64,000 bases of DNA from Roseibium sediminicola (GTDB lineage: Bacteria > Pseudomonadota > Alphaproteobacteria > Rhizobiales > Stappiaceae): the NCBI RefSeq assembly GCF_023156505.1, contig NZ_JALNMJ010000005.1:235964-299963 (forward strand), read 5' to 3'. How positions within the stretch are numbered: the stretch's first letter is position 1; every line of letters begins with the position of its first letter. The notes beneath the pieces are model-generated. The model saw only the letters and a program-made list of their open reading frames with translations. It was not told the DNA's origin and made no database searches. Both the position numbers and the translations under genes were made by a program. Positions 1 through 7,827 of this stretch are shown here, piece by piece.

Positions 1-1640
1 GCCGCTTCTTCCGGCGCCGCCGCAAGGACAAAGGCTACAACGCCCTCTCCCAGGGCCTGATCGCGCTTGGAACCGGCAATGCCAAGCTGGCCCGGCGGCA
101 CGCGCTCGACGCCGACCGCCTTCTGGCTGACGAGCCGGCGGCGCAGCTGCTGCTGGCGCAGACCGCGCAGCTCGCCGGCAAGGACGATGAAGCCCGCCAA
201 CGGTTTGAAGCCATGCTGGAAGATCCCGCGACCAAGGCGCTTGGGCTGCATGGCCTCTTTGTCGAAGCTGAACGGCATCGCGAGCCGGTGGCCGCGCGCC
301 ACTATGCGGAAGAGGCCGCCAAGACCTCGCCGGGCCTGGAATGGGCAGGCAAGGCGGTGCTCGGCTATCAGGCCGTTGCCCATCACTGGGACGAGGCGCT
401 GAAGACGCTGGAACGCAATTACGCCGCCAAGATGCTCGACAAGAAGACCTACCGCCGCCAGCGGGCGGTTATCCTGACGGCGCTGGCGCAGAAACTGGAA
501 GACGGCGAGCCCGAGCGCGCCTATTCGCTCGCCAAGGAAGCGCATGGCCTTGCGCTCGACCTGGTTCCGGCCGCCGTCATCACCTCGCGTCTGGCGACGC
601 GTCGTGGCGACATCCGCAAGGCCTCCAAGGTTCTGGAAGCCACCTGGCGCCTGTCGCCGCATCCGGACCTTGCCGAAACCTATGCCCATGTGCGCACGGG
701 GGATGCCGCCGTCGACCGGTTGAAGCGGGTCAAGTCGCTGTCGGCGCAACGCGCCAACACGCCTGAAGGCGCCATGGCCATTGCCCGGGCGGCAATGGAA
801 GCCCGCGAATTCGACGAAGCCCGCAAGCAGCTGAAAAAAGTGCTGCAGTCGGAGCCGACCCGGAAGGCCTTCGTGCTGATGGCCGAGCTGGAAGAAGCCG
901 AACATGGCGACCGTGGCCGCATGCGCGACTGGCTGGCGCGTGCCGTCAGCGCGCCGATGGACAAGATCTGGATGGCCGACGGTGTCATCTCCGCCGAATG
1001 GCAGGCCGTCTCGCCGGTGACCGGCAAGCTGGATGCGTTCCAGTGGGTGACGCCGGACAGCCTGTCGGACGACGACGGCGCGATCCTGGAAGACAGCCTG
1101 TTCGAAGCGCCGGCGCTGCCGGCAGCCGGTCCGGCGACGGTAACCACCGTCAAGGAAACGGCCTCATCCGCCGGCAGGGACGACGAGGAGCCGGTCGTTC
1201 TGGAAGCCGAGCCGGTCGAGCCTGTCGCCCCGGAGCCAGCCGTGGCCGCCAAACCCGCGGCTGCGGCACCTGTCGGCAAGCAGGGCTATGAGGGCACCAC
1301 GGATGACGTCAAACACAGTTCGCCCCTGAAAGACCTTCCCGATGCGGCCGGCGAGGTCTCGGCCCCTGCCAAGCCAGAGGCCAGGACGCCCGAGCCGGAC
1401 GGCACAAAGGCAGAGGCAACCAGCGCGGACAAACCGGCGCCAGAACCGGACGGCACGGCCGACGGCAAGGCGGCTGCCAAATCTGGCGACGCGGACGAGG
1501 CCAAAGCAAAGTCTTCCGACAAGGACGATATGAACCGCCCGATCGAATTTCCGCTGTCGCGCATGCCTGACGATCCGGGACCCGAAGACGAGGAAGAGGA
1601 CAAGGCAGACAAGACGCCCAGGCCGCGCTTCTTCAACTGA
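1..1640 (+). CDS. hemY: HemY-like protein, 5' truncated by window edge
   Basis: Open from the first complete codon at position 3 to TGA at 1640 (545 residues visible); the start and the N-terminal membrane segments lie outside. The visible part starts in an RFFRRRRKDKGYNAL stretch typical of the HemY N-terminal domain, followed by helical TPR-like pairs (about residues 20-300) and then an acidic, Ala/Pro/Glu-rich low-complexity tail ending in RPRFFN. HemY-type proteins are inner-membrane proteins usually encoded with hemC/hemD; their exact role in haem synthesis is uncertain, and this is not the protoporphyrinogen oxidase of Gram-positives. The tail is longer than in enterobacterial HemY. Family call is firm, function is by family only. 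Confidence 0.85.
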   Translation, partial: RFFRRRRKDKGYNALSQGLIALGTGNAKLARRHALDADRLLADEPAAQLLLAQTAQLAGKDDEARQRFEAMLEDPATKALGLHGLFVEAERHREPVAARHYAEEAAKTSPGLEWAGKAVLGYQAVAHHWDEALKTLERNYAAKMLDKKTYRRQRAVILTALAQKLEDGEPERAYSLAKEAHGLALDLVPAAVITSRLATRRGDIRKASKVLEATWRLSPHPDLAETYAHVRTGDAAVDRLKRVKSLSAQRANTPEGAMAIARAAMEAREFDEARKQLKKVLQSEPTRKAFVLMAELEEAEHGDRGRMRDWLARAVSAPMDKIWMADGVISAEWQAVSPVTGKLDAFQWVTPDSLSDDDGAILEDSLFEAPALPAAGPATVTTVKETASSAGRDDEEPVVLEAEPVEPVAPEPAVAAKPAAAAPVGKQGYEGTTDDVKHSSPLKDLPDAAGEVSAPAKPEARTPEPDGTKAEATSADKPAPEPDGTADGKAAAKSGDADEAKAKSSDKDDMNRPIEFPLSRMPDDPGPEDEEEDKADKTPRPRFFN

Positions 1641-1820
1641 GACAATGGAGGCGCGATCCCTGGCGCCCAGGAAAGCTGCGGGCGGCGGAACGATACTTCT
1701 TCCGTCCAGAACCATGAATCGGCTCTTGCATCCGGCGCCAAGCTCCGGTAATTAGCGGCGCACTCGGCCATGTCCGAGTCGCCGCGCTTTTGAAAAGCGC
1801 CGCCTGGTTCGCCAGATTTT

Positions 1821-1896
1821 GCCGCTGTAGCTCAGATGGTAGAGCACGTCATTCGTAATGATGGGGTCGGGGGTTCGAGTCCCTTCAGCGGCACCA
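1821..1896 (+). tRNA. tRNA-Thr (anticodon CGT)
   Basis: Seven-pair acceptor stem GCCGCTG/CAGCGGC (1821-1827 with 1886-1892), D arm GCTC/GAGC, anticodon stem CGTCA/TGATG with loop TTCGTAA, T arm with GGTTCGAGTCC, discriminator A and an encoded CCA (1894-1896). The anticodon CGT at 1854-1856 reads threonine codon ACG. It stands alone between hemY and the binding-protein pair; no integrase or repeated 3' end suggestive of an attachment site was seen nearby. Confidence 0.97.
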
Positions 1897-1997
1897 CTTC
1901 TCAAGTGTCCGATCCTGAACCACGCTTTCCTTCGCAAAAGTGTGTGCCGTTTCACGTCCGCGCTTGAAAGACACTTGCCCCAGAGGCAAGCTTGAGC

Positions 1998-2795
1998 ATG
2001 ATTTTTCGGTTCGTGGCCTTTTCCTTTGTTCTCCTGACCGCTGCCTTCTGGCTGGTGTCTTCGACAACCTTGTTACCTGCCCTTGCCGGCGAGGCGATCC
2101 GGCTGCACCTCAGCTACCTGCCGCAGCGCCTGACGGAAACCAGTGGCCGGCAATACGACCTGCTGCTCGATGAGCTGCTTGACGGCGCGGATGTCGAGGT
2201 CGTGCGTCTGGTGGCGCCGCTCAAACGGACGACGGCCCTGTTCAAGTCCGATCCGGGGTCCTGTGTGTTTCCCGCCAATGTCGTCGCGCTGAACATGGGA
2301 GACAAAGTCTCCGAGGTGATGGCGCTGGAGACTGTCGATGTGGTGTCGCTGCGCCTCTACACCACCCGGAAACAGGAGACAGGTGCGGACCTGAATGACT
2401 TCGCGCCGGAACGGGTCGGCTATATCAGGGGATCTGGAGCTATTCACCTTCTCGGCCCGAAGGCGGACAGGTTCCTGGCGATCAATTCCGAGGAGCAGCT
2501 GATCGCCATGCTCGAACTGGGACGCCTGGATGCCTTTCTCGGTCACCATCCAGACACCGCACTGGCGCTGGACAAGCTCGGCAAGCCAAATGCGCTTTTC
2601 GCCAGTCCGCACGCTTTCCGGAACTTGCGATTTCCGGTGTCTTTTGTCTGTCATGACACCAAGGCCGGTCATCTTCTAAAAAGAGTGCTCGATCCGCGTA
2701 TCCTCACCTTGCGCGAAAGCGGCCACCTGCGGCAGATCCTCGGGCGGCATGCAGAATTCCCGTCCTCGCAAGACCCCGAGGAAACCGTCAATTAG
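1998..2795 (+). CDS. Periplasmic solute-binding-like protein, copy A
   Basis: 265 residues from ATG 1998 (a TTG two codons earlier is also in frame). Residues 1-30 form a signal peptide with a hydrophobic core and an LAG-like cleavage region; the rest looks like a small family-3 type (SBP_bac_3-like) two-lobed periplasmic domain. The most conserved segments with the next gene are ERVGYIRGSGAIH and GHHPDTALALD. The next gene is a close tandem paralogue after an 81-bp gap. No permease or ATPase gene is adjacent, so an ABC uptake role is not supported by context; a sensory or scavenging role is possible. A pair of cysteines (in SCVF and FVCHD) could form a disulphide. Confidence 0.7.
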   Translation: MIFRFVAFSFVLLTAAFWLVSSTTLLPALAGEAIRLHLSYLPQRLTETSGRQYDLLLDELLDGADVEVVRLVAPLKRTTALFKSDPGSCVFPANVVALNMGDKVSEVMALETVDVVSLRLYTTRKQETGADLNDFAPERVGYIRGSGAIHLLGPKADRFLAINSEEQLIAMLELGRLDAFLGHHPDTALALDKLGKPNALFASPHAFRNLRFPVSFVCHDTKAGHLLKRVLDPRILTLRESGHLRQILGRHAEFPSSQDPEETVN

Positions 2796-2876
2796 GCGGC
2801 CATCATCTCGCGCGGCGGTGCCCGTGGCAGCAAAGCTGCTTGAAACAGGCCCTCGCGAGAGGCAGACTGGGCGACA

Positions 2877-3680
2877 ATGAATGGCACGGTCCGACACGCA
2901 TTCCTGCTGCTTTCCGCCGTTTGGCTCGCCAGTCCGCTGAACGGACCTGCTGCCTTTGCTGCCGATGACATCACCCTCTACCTGAACCAGCTGCCCCATC
3001 GTCTGATGCAAGGCAGTGGCAAACAATACGATCTGTTTCTGGAAGAGATCCTCGCGGACAGCCCGATGAAAATTTCGCTGGAGCCAGCACCTCTGACACG
3101 GTCGAAAACCAGTTTCCTCGGCGATGAAAAATCCTGCCTGTTTCCGACGAACCTTAGAGCGATGAGGGTCAGTGACGATGTCGCCAACCGCCTGGTGACG
3201 TCCGAACAGGTCGATATCGTCTCGCTACGCCTTTATACCGCCGGCAAGGCGTCGCCCGACGCGCGCATAGCCGATTTCGAGCCGGAACGTGTCGGCTATA
3301 TCAGGGGATCCGGCGCCATTCATGCACTGGGCAAAAACGCGGACCGGTTCGTGCCGATCGAGTCGGAGGAGCAGCTGATCCGGATGGTCGAACTGGGTCG
3401 GATCGATGCGTTTGTGGGCCACCATCCTGACACGGCGCTGGCCCTGGATCAGCTGAACATGCCAGACGCGCTGCATGTCAGTCCGCTGAATTTCATGAAC
3501 CTGCGCTTTCCCGTCACGTTCATTTGTCACGACAACGCCGTCGGACACCGCTTTCTGAACGCGGTCAACCCGCGCATCCTGGATATGCGTTTGAACGGGC
3601 GACTGCGCGAGATCCTGGGGCCGCATGCGGAGTTCAGGTTGTCGGAAGAACCGAAGGATCCTGGCCCTTTCACTGAGTAG
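2877..3680 (+). CDS. Periplasmic solute-binding-like protein, copy B
   Basis: 267 residues, ATG 2877, signal peptide ending near AAFAAD. It aligns over its whole length with the preceding gene, sharing ERVGYIRGSGAIH, EEQL, GHHPDTALALD, NLRFPV and the ICHD/VCHD cysteine motif, so the pair arose by tandem duplication; by eye roughly half of the positions are identical. Both cysteines (SCLF and FICHD) are kept. No transporter genes flank it. The next gene downstream, after about 250 bp, is a stand-alone double-receiver response regulator, so a signalling link is conceivable but only by proximity. Confidence 0.7.
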   Translation: MNGTVRHAFLLLSAVWLASPLNGPAAFAADDITLYLNQLPHRLMQGSGKQYDLFLEEILADSPMKISLEPAPLTRSKTSFLGDEKSCLFPTNLRAMRVSDDVANRLVTSEQVDIVSLRLYTAGKASPDARIADFEPERVGYIRGSGAIHALGKNADRFVPIESEEQLIRMVELGRIDAFVGHHPDTALALDQLNMPDALHVSPLNFMNLRFPVTFICHDNAVGHRFLNAVNPRILDMRLNGRLREILGPHAEFRLSEEPKDPGPFTE

Positions 3681-3937
3681 AAAGCAGGTTTCCATGACTG
3701 CCAACACCTTCTGGAATACTTGACGTTCGCGTCATTTTACAAGGAGAATTTGCGTTCTAACGTAATATCTAAAGGGTGGATTCTTGGTGTTTTTGTGTTC
3801 TTCTGGCCATGACTCAGGGTTGCAATTTGTAATACAAGTGCCAGTAACCGAAAATACACGATTGTTTCACTAAAATGCTTGTCAAATTAGACAAGGCCTC
3901 GAGCCCCTGGGCGCGCAGCGCGAAGAGGTGACCGAAA

Positions 3938-4759
3938 TTGCTGCATAAAATGATCCGCGTTCTGGTCGCAGATGACACCGCCATCGCACGCGAAGTCGTG
4001 AATGACGGCGTCAAAGTTCACCGCAGCAAACGCTATATCGAAGTCGACAATGTCGACAATGGCCAATCCGCGCTCGACATTCTGAAGCGCAAACAGATAG
4101 ATATCGCCTTCCTCGACATGAACATGCCCGGGCTCAGTGGTCCCGAAGTGGTCGCCGCCATGCGTGAGACCAAGTCGACCAATTGTCTGACGGTCGCGAT
4201 CTCCGCCAGTCTGGACGAGAAGACCGAATCCCTGCTGCGCGAGTTGCACGCCTACCATTTCCTGAAGAAGCCGTTTCACTCCGAAGAGGTCGCGGAGATC
4301 ATCGCCACCTACATGACGATGACGGCGGCCTATCCGATCCTGATCGTCGACGACAGCGCAACGATGCGCAAGCTGACGCGCAAGATCCTGGAGGAGAGCC
4401 GGTTCAACTTCGAGATTTCGGAGGCCGACAGCGCCCAGTCCGCTCTGCGCGCGTTGGCATCCGGCAAGTTCCGGCTGGTGCTGACGGATTTTCACATGCC
4501 CGGCGTCGACGGCATCGAGCTGGCCGGATCTATCCGGGATCTGTCCAGCAAGATCGGCATCTACATGATGTCGACAAACGACACGTCCTATCTGGAACGC
4601 TCGGCGGCTTTCGTGGGCATCAACGGGTTCCTGAAGAAGCCGTTCAACGCCGACGACATTGACACCATCATGCACGAGTTCCTGGCGCTGCATGCGCCGA
4701 AATTCGGCAAGGTGCGGGAAAAGTTCAGCTTCCTGGGGCGGGAGTCGAGGGCGTCCTGA
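3938..4759 (+). CDS. Response regulator with two receiver domains and no output domain
   Basis: 273 residues from TTG 3938, preferred because AGAGGTG at 3924-3930 is correctly spaced; ATG 3950 is the alternative. Two complete CheY-like receivers lie in tandem: the first (about 6-125) has the acidic pair DD12-13, phospho-acceptor D60 in FLDMNMPG and the lysine in FLKKPF; the second (about 135-255) has IVDDS, acceptor Asp in LTDFHMPG and FLKKPF. Nothing follows the second receiver except about 20 residues, so there is no DNA-binding, enzymatic or GGDEF output. Both domains look phosphorylatable. No histidine kinase is encoded nearby. It probably acts as a phosphate relay or protein-interaction regulator. 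Confidence 0.85.
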   Translation: MLHKMIRVLVADDTAIAREVVNDGVKVHRSKRYIEVDNVDNGQSALDILKRKQIDIAFLDMNMPGLSGPEVVAAMRETKSTNCLTVAISASLDEKTESLLRELHAYHFLKKPFHSEEVAEIIATYMTMTAAYPILIVDDSATMRKLTRKILEESRFNFEISEADSAQSALRALASGKFRLVLTDFHMPGVDGIELAGSIRDLSSKIGIYMMSTNDTSYLERSAAFVGINGFLKKPFNADDIDTIMHEFLALHAPKFGKVREKFSFLGRESRAS

Positions 4760-4959
4760 GCCTCGGTATTTCTCAGTCCACGCGATTGTTTCCATTTAGA
4801 CCTAAAATTTCGCCACGCCGATTTCCGGCTTGGTTACATTGATGTTGGATAGTTCGAGCCTCTGCTTGATTTGAAGTGGTTCAGTTGATTCAATGAAAGA
4901 ATCGGTCAGTCTTCCCCCAGTTCGTATCGGTTCCACGGTTTGATTGCTTGGAGAGCGGT

Positions 4960-5790
4960 GTGGGCAAAACAGCAAAACTTGAACTTCTTCGCCGGATCAT
5001 ACCCTTATGCCTCAGCGTTCTCAGCATCGTTGGCGGCTATTTTTTCATGTCGGTGCTGAGCAGCCTGTTGTGCCTGATTGCCGCCGCCGGCATCTATGCA
5101 GCGTTGCCCAGACCCAAGGCACCGTCCGGCGCCATCAAACCGGTCTGCCAGCCGTCGGTGATCGTTCTCGATGGCATTGGCATGGTGCTTGGCGTCGCAT
5201 TCTTCTCCTTGGCGCTGATCGGCATGAGCGACTGGGGCGGAGCGGCGGCCCTGGCCGCGCTGTTTTGCCTGGCCCCTGCATCCCTTTCGCTGGTCCTGTT
5301 CGTCGTTGCGGCCCGTCAGGAAACGTCCTGGGTTCGCTTTTTCAGCAATGGTTTTGAATTCACCCAGTTCGGTTTGAAGGTCCGGGTGATGTACGAGGAG
5401 CTGAAAAAAATCGAGGTCCGCCTTTGGGAAGCCTCTGGCTGGGCCGCCTGGTGGCAATCGACGATCGGCTCCAGCGGGCCGCGGTCAGCTGTTCTATTGA
5501 ACGGCGCGGAAAGCACCAAGACGCTGGTGTTCAAGCGCAAGGACGGCGCCAAGTTCACGATTTCCTCAGAGCTGATTCCCGATCTGCAGCGCATCCTGAT
5601 CAGCATCGACCGCGCCGGCATGGAGCTTCCGGACGGCATCAGCGACTATCAGCGCAGGAAGATCCGCGAGCGCCGCGAGCGCATGTATGGCGGCCCGGAG
5701 CGCGAAGCGCCGCCGGCCACGTCGGAGCAAAAGGACGTCGCCCGCATCGCAGCCCTGATCGAACATGCCAGGCGCAACACCGGCAGTTGA
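4960..5790 (+). CDS. Unknown membrane protein with C-terminal soluble domain
   Basis: 276 residues from GTG 4960, chosen because GGAGAG sits about five bases upstream; TTG 4948 in the same frame would add four residues. Four hydrophobic segments in two pairs occupy roughly residues 10-50 and 70-125. They are followed by a soluble part with an FFSNGFEF...YEEL pattern that resembles the bacterial PH-like domains seen after paired membrane helices, then a charged, Arg/Glu-rich tail. I do not recognise the family. It stands alone between the response regulator and the convergent leucine operon. Confidence 0.6.
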   Translation: MGKTAKLELLRRIIPLCLSVLSIVGGYFFMSVLSSLLCLIAAAGIYAALPRPKAPSGAIKPVCQPSVIVLDGIGMVLGVAFFSLALIGMSDWGGAAALAALFCLAPASLSLVLFVVAARQETSWVRFFSNGFEFTQFGLKVRVMYEELKKIEVRLWEASGWAAWWQSTIGSSGPRSAVLLNGAESTKTLVFKRKDGAKFTISSELIPDLQRILISIDRAGMELPDGISDYQRRKIRERRERMYGGPEREAPPATSEQKDVARIAALIEHARRNTGS

Positions 5791-5844
5791 GAATTTTGGT
5801 TTGGTGGCTGGAATGCTTATTTAAGCGGTCGCCACAACCTTGGA

Positions 5845-5885
5845 CGTCATCCTGATGAGGACCTGCGCACCTCCTCATGATGACG
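5845..5885. repeat. Imperfect hairpin between convergent genes
   Basis: Arms CGTCATCCTGATGAGG (5845-5860) and CCTCCTCATGATGACG (5870-5885) pair at 14 of 16 positions around a 9-base loop. The CGTCAT...ATGACG ends match those of the larger intergenic palindromes elsewhere in this window. Position between two convergent genes allows a terminator-like role, although there is no T tract. Confidence 0.55.
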
Positions 5886-5927
5886 ACAGTCTTTTCGGCA
5901 AGCGGGAAGAATGTTCCGTAGTTGCCG

Positions 5928-6716
5928 TTACTTCATCACCCAGTCCGGTTTGCGCTTGTCGAAGAACGCCGAGATGCCCTCGCGCGCTTCCGGGGTTTCC
6001 CAGGTGTCGGCGAGGCGGCGGATGGTGTCGTCGATGACAGCGTCGGTGATCGGGGTGCCGAGGCTGCGGGCGAGCGCCTTGGAGGCCGCAACGGCCGCAG
6101 GAGCCGCGCCAAGATAGGGTTTGATTTCCGTCTCAACGGCGGCGTCGAGATCCGCTTCAGAGACGATCCTGGCAGCAAGGTCCAGGTCTCTTGCTTCTTC
6201 CGCGCCAAAAATCCGCGCCGACATGAACACCCGGCGGGCCTTGCCCTCGCCCATGCGGGCGAGCACATAGGGGCTGATGGTGGCCGGGATCAGGCCGAGC
6301 CGGACCTCGGTGAGGCCGAACTTGGCACTGTCGATGGCGATCACCGTGTCGCAGACGCTCATCATGCCGATGCCGCCGCCGAATGCCTGGCCCTGGACCC
6401 GGCCGATCAGCGGTTTCGGCAGCTCGTTGAGCGCCTTCAGCATCATGGCAAGCTTGCGCGCTTCCGTCATGCGGGTCTCGCGGCTGGCTTCGAACTGCTC
6501 GCGCATCCAGCCAAGATCGCCACCGGCGCAGAAGCTGGCGCCAGCCCCCGTCAGAACGACTACGCGCACCTTCTCGTCGGCGCCAAGCGCTGCTGCGGCC
6601 CGGGTCAGTTCGTCGATCATCCGCGCGGACAGGGAATTGTGCTTGTCCGGACGGTTGAGCGTCAGCGTGGCAACGCCACGGGCATCGGTTTCGATGGTGA
6701 GAGTATCAAAGCTCAT
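5928..6716 (-). CDS. liuC: Enoyl-CoA hydratase family, probable methylglutaconyl-CoA hydratase
   Basis: 262 residues. Crotonase fold with the oxyanion-hole segment ASFCAGGDLGWM (about residues 61-72) and the second FGGGIGM glycine-rich segment near residue 110. The gene overlaps the HMG-CoA lyase gene by 4 bp (ATGA) and is the last of the operon, so it most likely hydrates 3-methylglutaconyl-CoA to HMG-CoA in leucine breakdown. The crotonase family assignment is firm; substrate is inferred from the mcc/mvaB neighbours. Confidence 0.85.
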   Translation of the reverse strand: MSFDTLTIETDARGVATLTLNRPDKHNSLSARMIDELTRAAAALGADEKVRVVVLTGAGASFCAGGDLGWMREQFEASRETRMTEARKLAMMLKALNELPKPLIGRVQGQAFGGGIGMMSVCDTVIAIDSAKFGLTEVRLGLIPATISPYVLARMGEGKARRVFMSARIFGAEEARDLDLAARIVSEADLDAAVETEIKPYLGAAPAAVAASKALARSLGTPITDAVIDDTIRRLADTWETPEAREGISAFFDKRKPDWVMK

Positions 6717-7573
6717 GCGTCCACGCTCCTGAGGGATTTCGCGAATTCGGCAACCTCGGCCAGGAGATCGCGCTTGAGGCCGGTGTCGAAGCCCTTGCGG
6801 TCCAGCAGGTCGACAACGGATTCGGTGGCAACATTGCCCTTGGCGCCCGGCGCGTAGGGGCAGCCGCCGAGGCCGCCTATGGCGCTGTCGAAGGTCCTGA
6901 GGCCTTTCTCCAGGCTGACCTCGATGTTTTCAAGGGCGCGACCCTTGGTGTCGTGGTAATGGCCGGCAAGCTTGTCGGCCGGCACAGCACCAAGAACCGC
7001 GTCCAGCAAGCGGCCGATGGTTTCGGGCGTGCCTGCGCCGATCGTGTCGCCGAGCGAAATCTCGTGGCAGCCGAGTTCGAACAAAGTGGAGGCCACTTCG
7101 GCGACCTTTTCCGGTGGGGTCGGGCCGTCATAGGGGCAGTCGGTGACGCAGGAGACATAGCCGCGAACCGGTATGCCGTCTTCGCGGGCCTTTTCCAGCA
7201 GCGGCTTGAACCGTTCGATGCTCTCGGCGACCGAGCAGTTGATGTTCTTCTTCGAAAAGCCCTCCGATGCGGAGCCGAAGATCGCGACCTCGTCCGCGGA
7301 CACTTTCTTGGCTGCCGTGTAGCCTTTCACATTCGGCGTCAGCACCGCATAGGTGACCGACGGATGCCGGTAGATGCCTTCCATGACCTCCTGAGCGTCC
7401 GCCATTTGCGGTATCCATTTTGGACTGACGAAACTGGTGACCTCGATCTTGCGGAAACCGCAGGCGGACAACCGGTCGACGAGGTCGATCTTCTGCGCGG
7501 TCGGCACGAACAGCTTTTCGTTCTGCAGACCGTCGCGGGGTCCCATTTCAAAGAGGGTGACGAAGTCGGGCAT
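6713..7573 (-). CDS. mvaB: Hydroxymethylglutaryl-CoA lyase
   Basis: 286 residues, a TIM-barrel DRE-type lyase that cleaves HMG-CoA to acetyl-CoA and acetoacetate. N-terminal FEMGPRDGLQNEK carries the catalytic Arg-Asp pair; the flexible-loop motif GGLGGCPYAPGAKGN (about residues 230-245) contains the catalytic cysteine typical of HMG-CoA lyase and not of isopropylmalate synthases. Starts 254 bp downstream of the acyl-CoA synthetase gene, a gap filled by a palindromic repeat, so it may have its own promoter; it overlaps the crotonase gene by 4 bp. Confidence 0.93.
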   Translation of the reverse strand: MPDFVTLFEMGPRDGLQNEKLFVPTAQKIDLVDRLSACGFRKIEVTSFVSPKWIPQMADAQEVMEGIYRHPSVTYAVLTPNVKGYTAAKKVSADEVAIFGSASEGFSKKNINCSVAESIERFKPLLEKAREDGIPVRGYVSCVTDCPYDGPTPPEKVAEVASTLFELGCHEISLGDTIGAGTPETIGRLLDAVLGAVPADKLAGHYHDTKGRALENIEVSLEKGLRTFDSAIGGLGGCPYAPGAKGNVATESVVDLLDRKGFDTGLKRDLLAEVAEFAKSLRSVDA

Positions 7574-7620
7574 GGTTTTCTTCTCTTGGTTCCGGGCCGT
7601 TTTCTTTGCAGCCTCAATTA

Positions 7621-7747
7621 GTCATCCCGGCCAAGCGCAGCGCGAGCCGGGACCGGGGAGTCTAGGTGCCAGTTGGTTGACGACCCCGACAAAACAGGCA
7701 TGTGGCTCCCCGATCCCGGATTTTCGCTGTGCTCCGTCCGGGATGAC
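7621..7747. repeat. Intergenic palindromic repeat, family 1 copy A
   Basis: Two inverted arms of about 42 bp, 7621-7662 (starting GTCATCCCGGCC) and 7704-7747 (ending CCGGGATGAC), separated by about 41 bp. Both contain the core AAGCGCAGCG/CGCTGTGCT and the CCGGGA(C/T)CGGGGAG segment. The same element recurs at 17329-17432. It sits inside the leucine operon between the synthetase and mvaB genes and could fold in the mRNA and set relative expression. Confidence 0.75.
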
Positions 7748-7827
7748 GATGGAAGGGGAGTTGTCAAACACCAGCGATTACTGGGTTCTCGCCTTCGCGA
7801 GGATGACAATCGAGAGGCATGCAACTG

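Noticed and set aside
1821..1896. tRNA-Thr as an integration site for a genomic island
   Set aside because: No integrase gene or duplicated 3' tRNA end was seen downstream, and the following genes have ordinary composition.
1752..1955. 67-codon minus-strand frame with an EGTRTPD segment
   Set aside because: It is the reverse complement of the tRNA-Thr gene; this protein-like pattern is a well-known artefact of tRNA antisense frames.
7780..7815. Further half-copy of an intergenic palindrome near TTCTCGCCTTCGCGAGGATGAC
   Set aside because: Only one arm with an ATGAC tip is visible and no partner arm was found, so it is not listed as an element.
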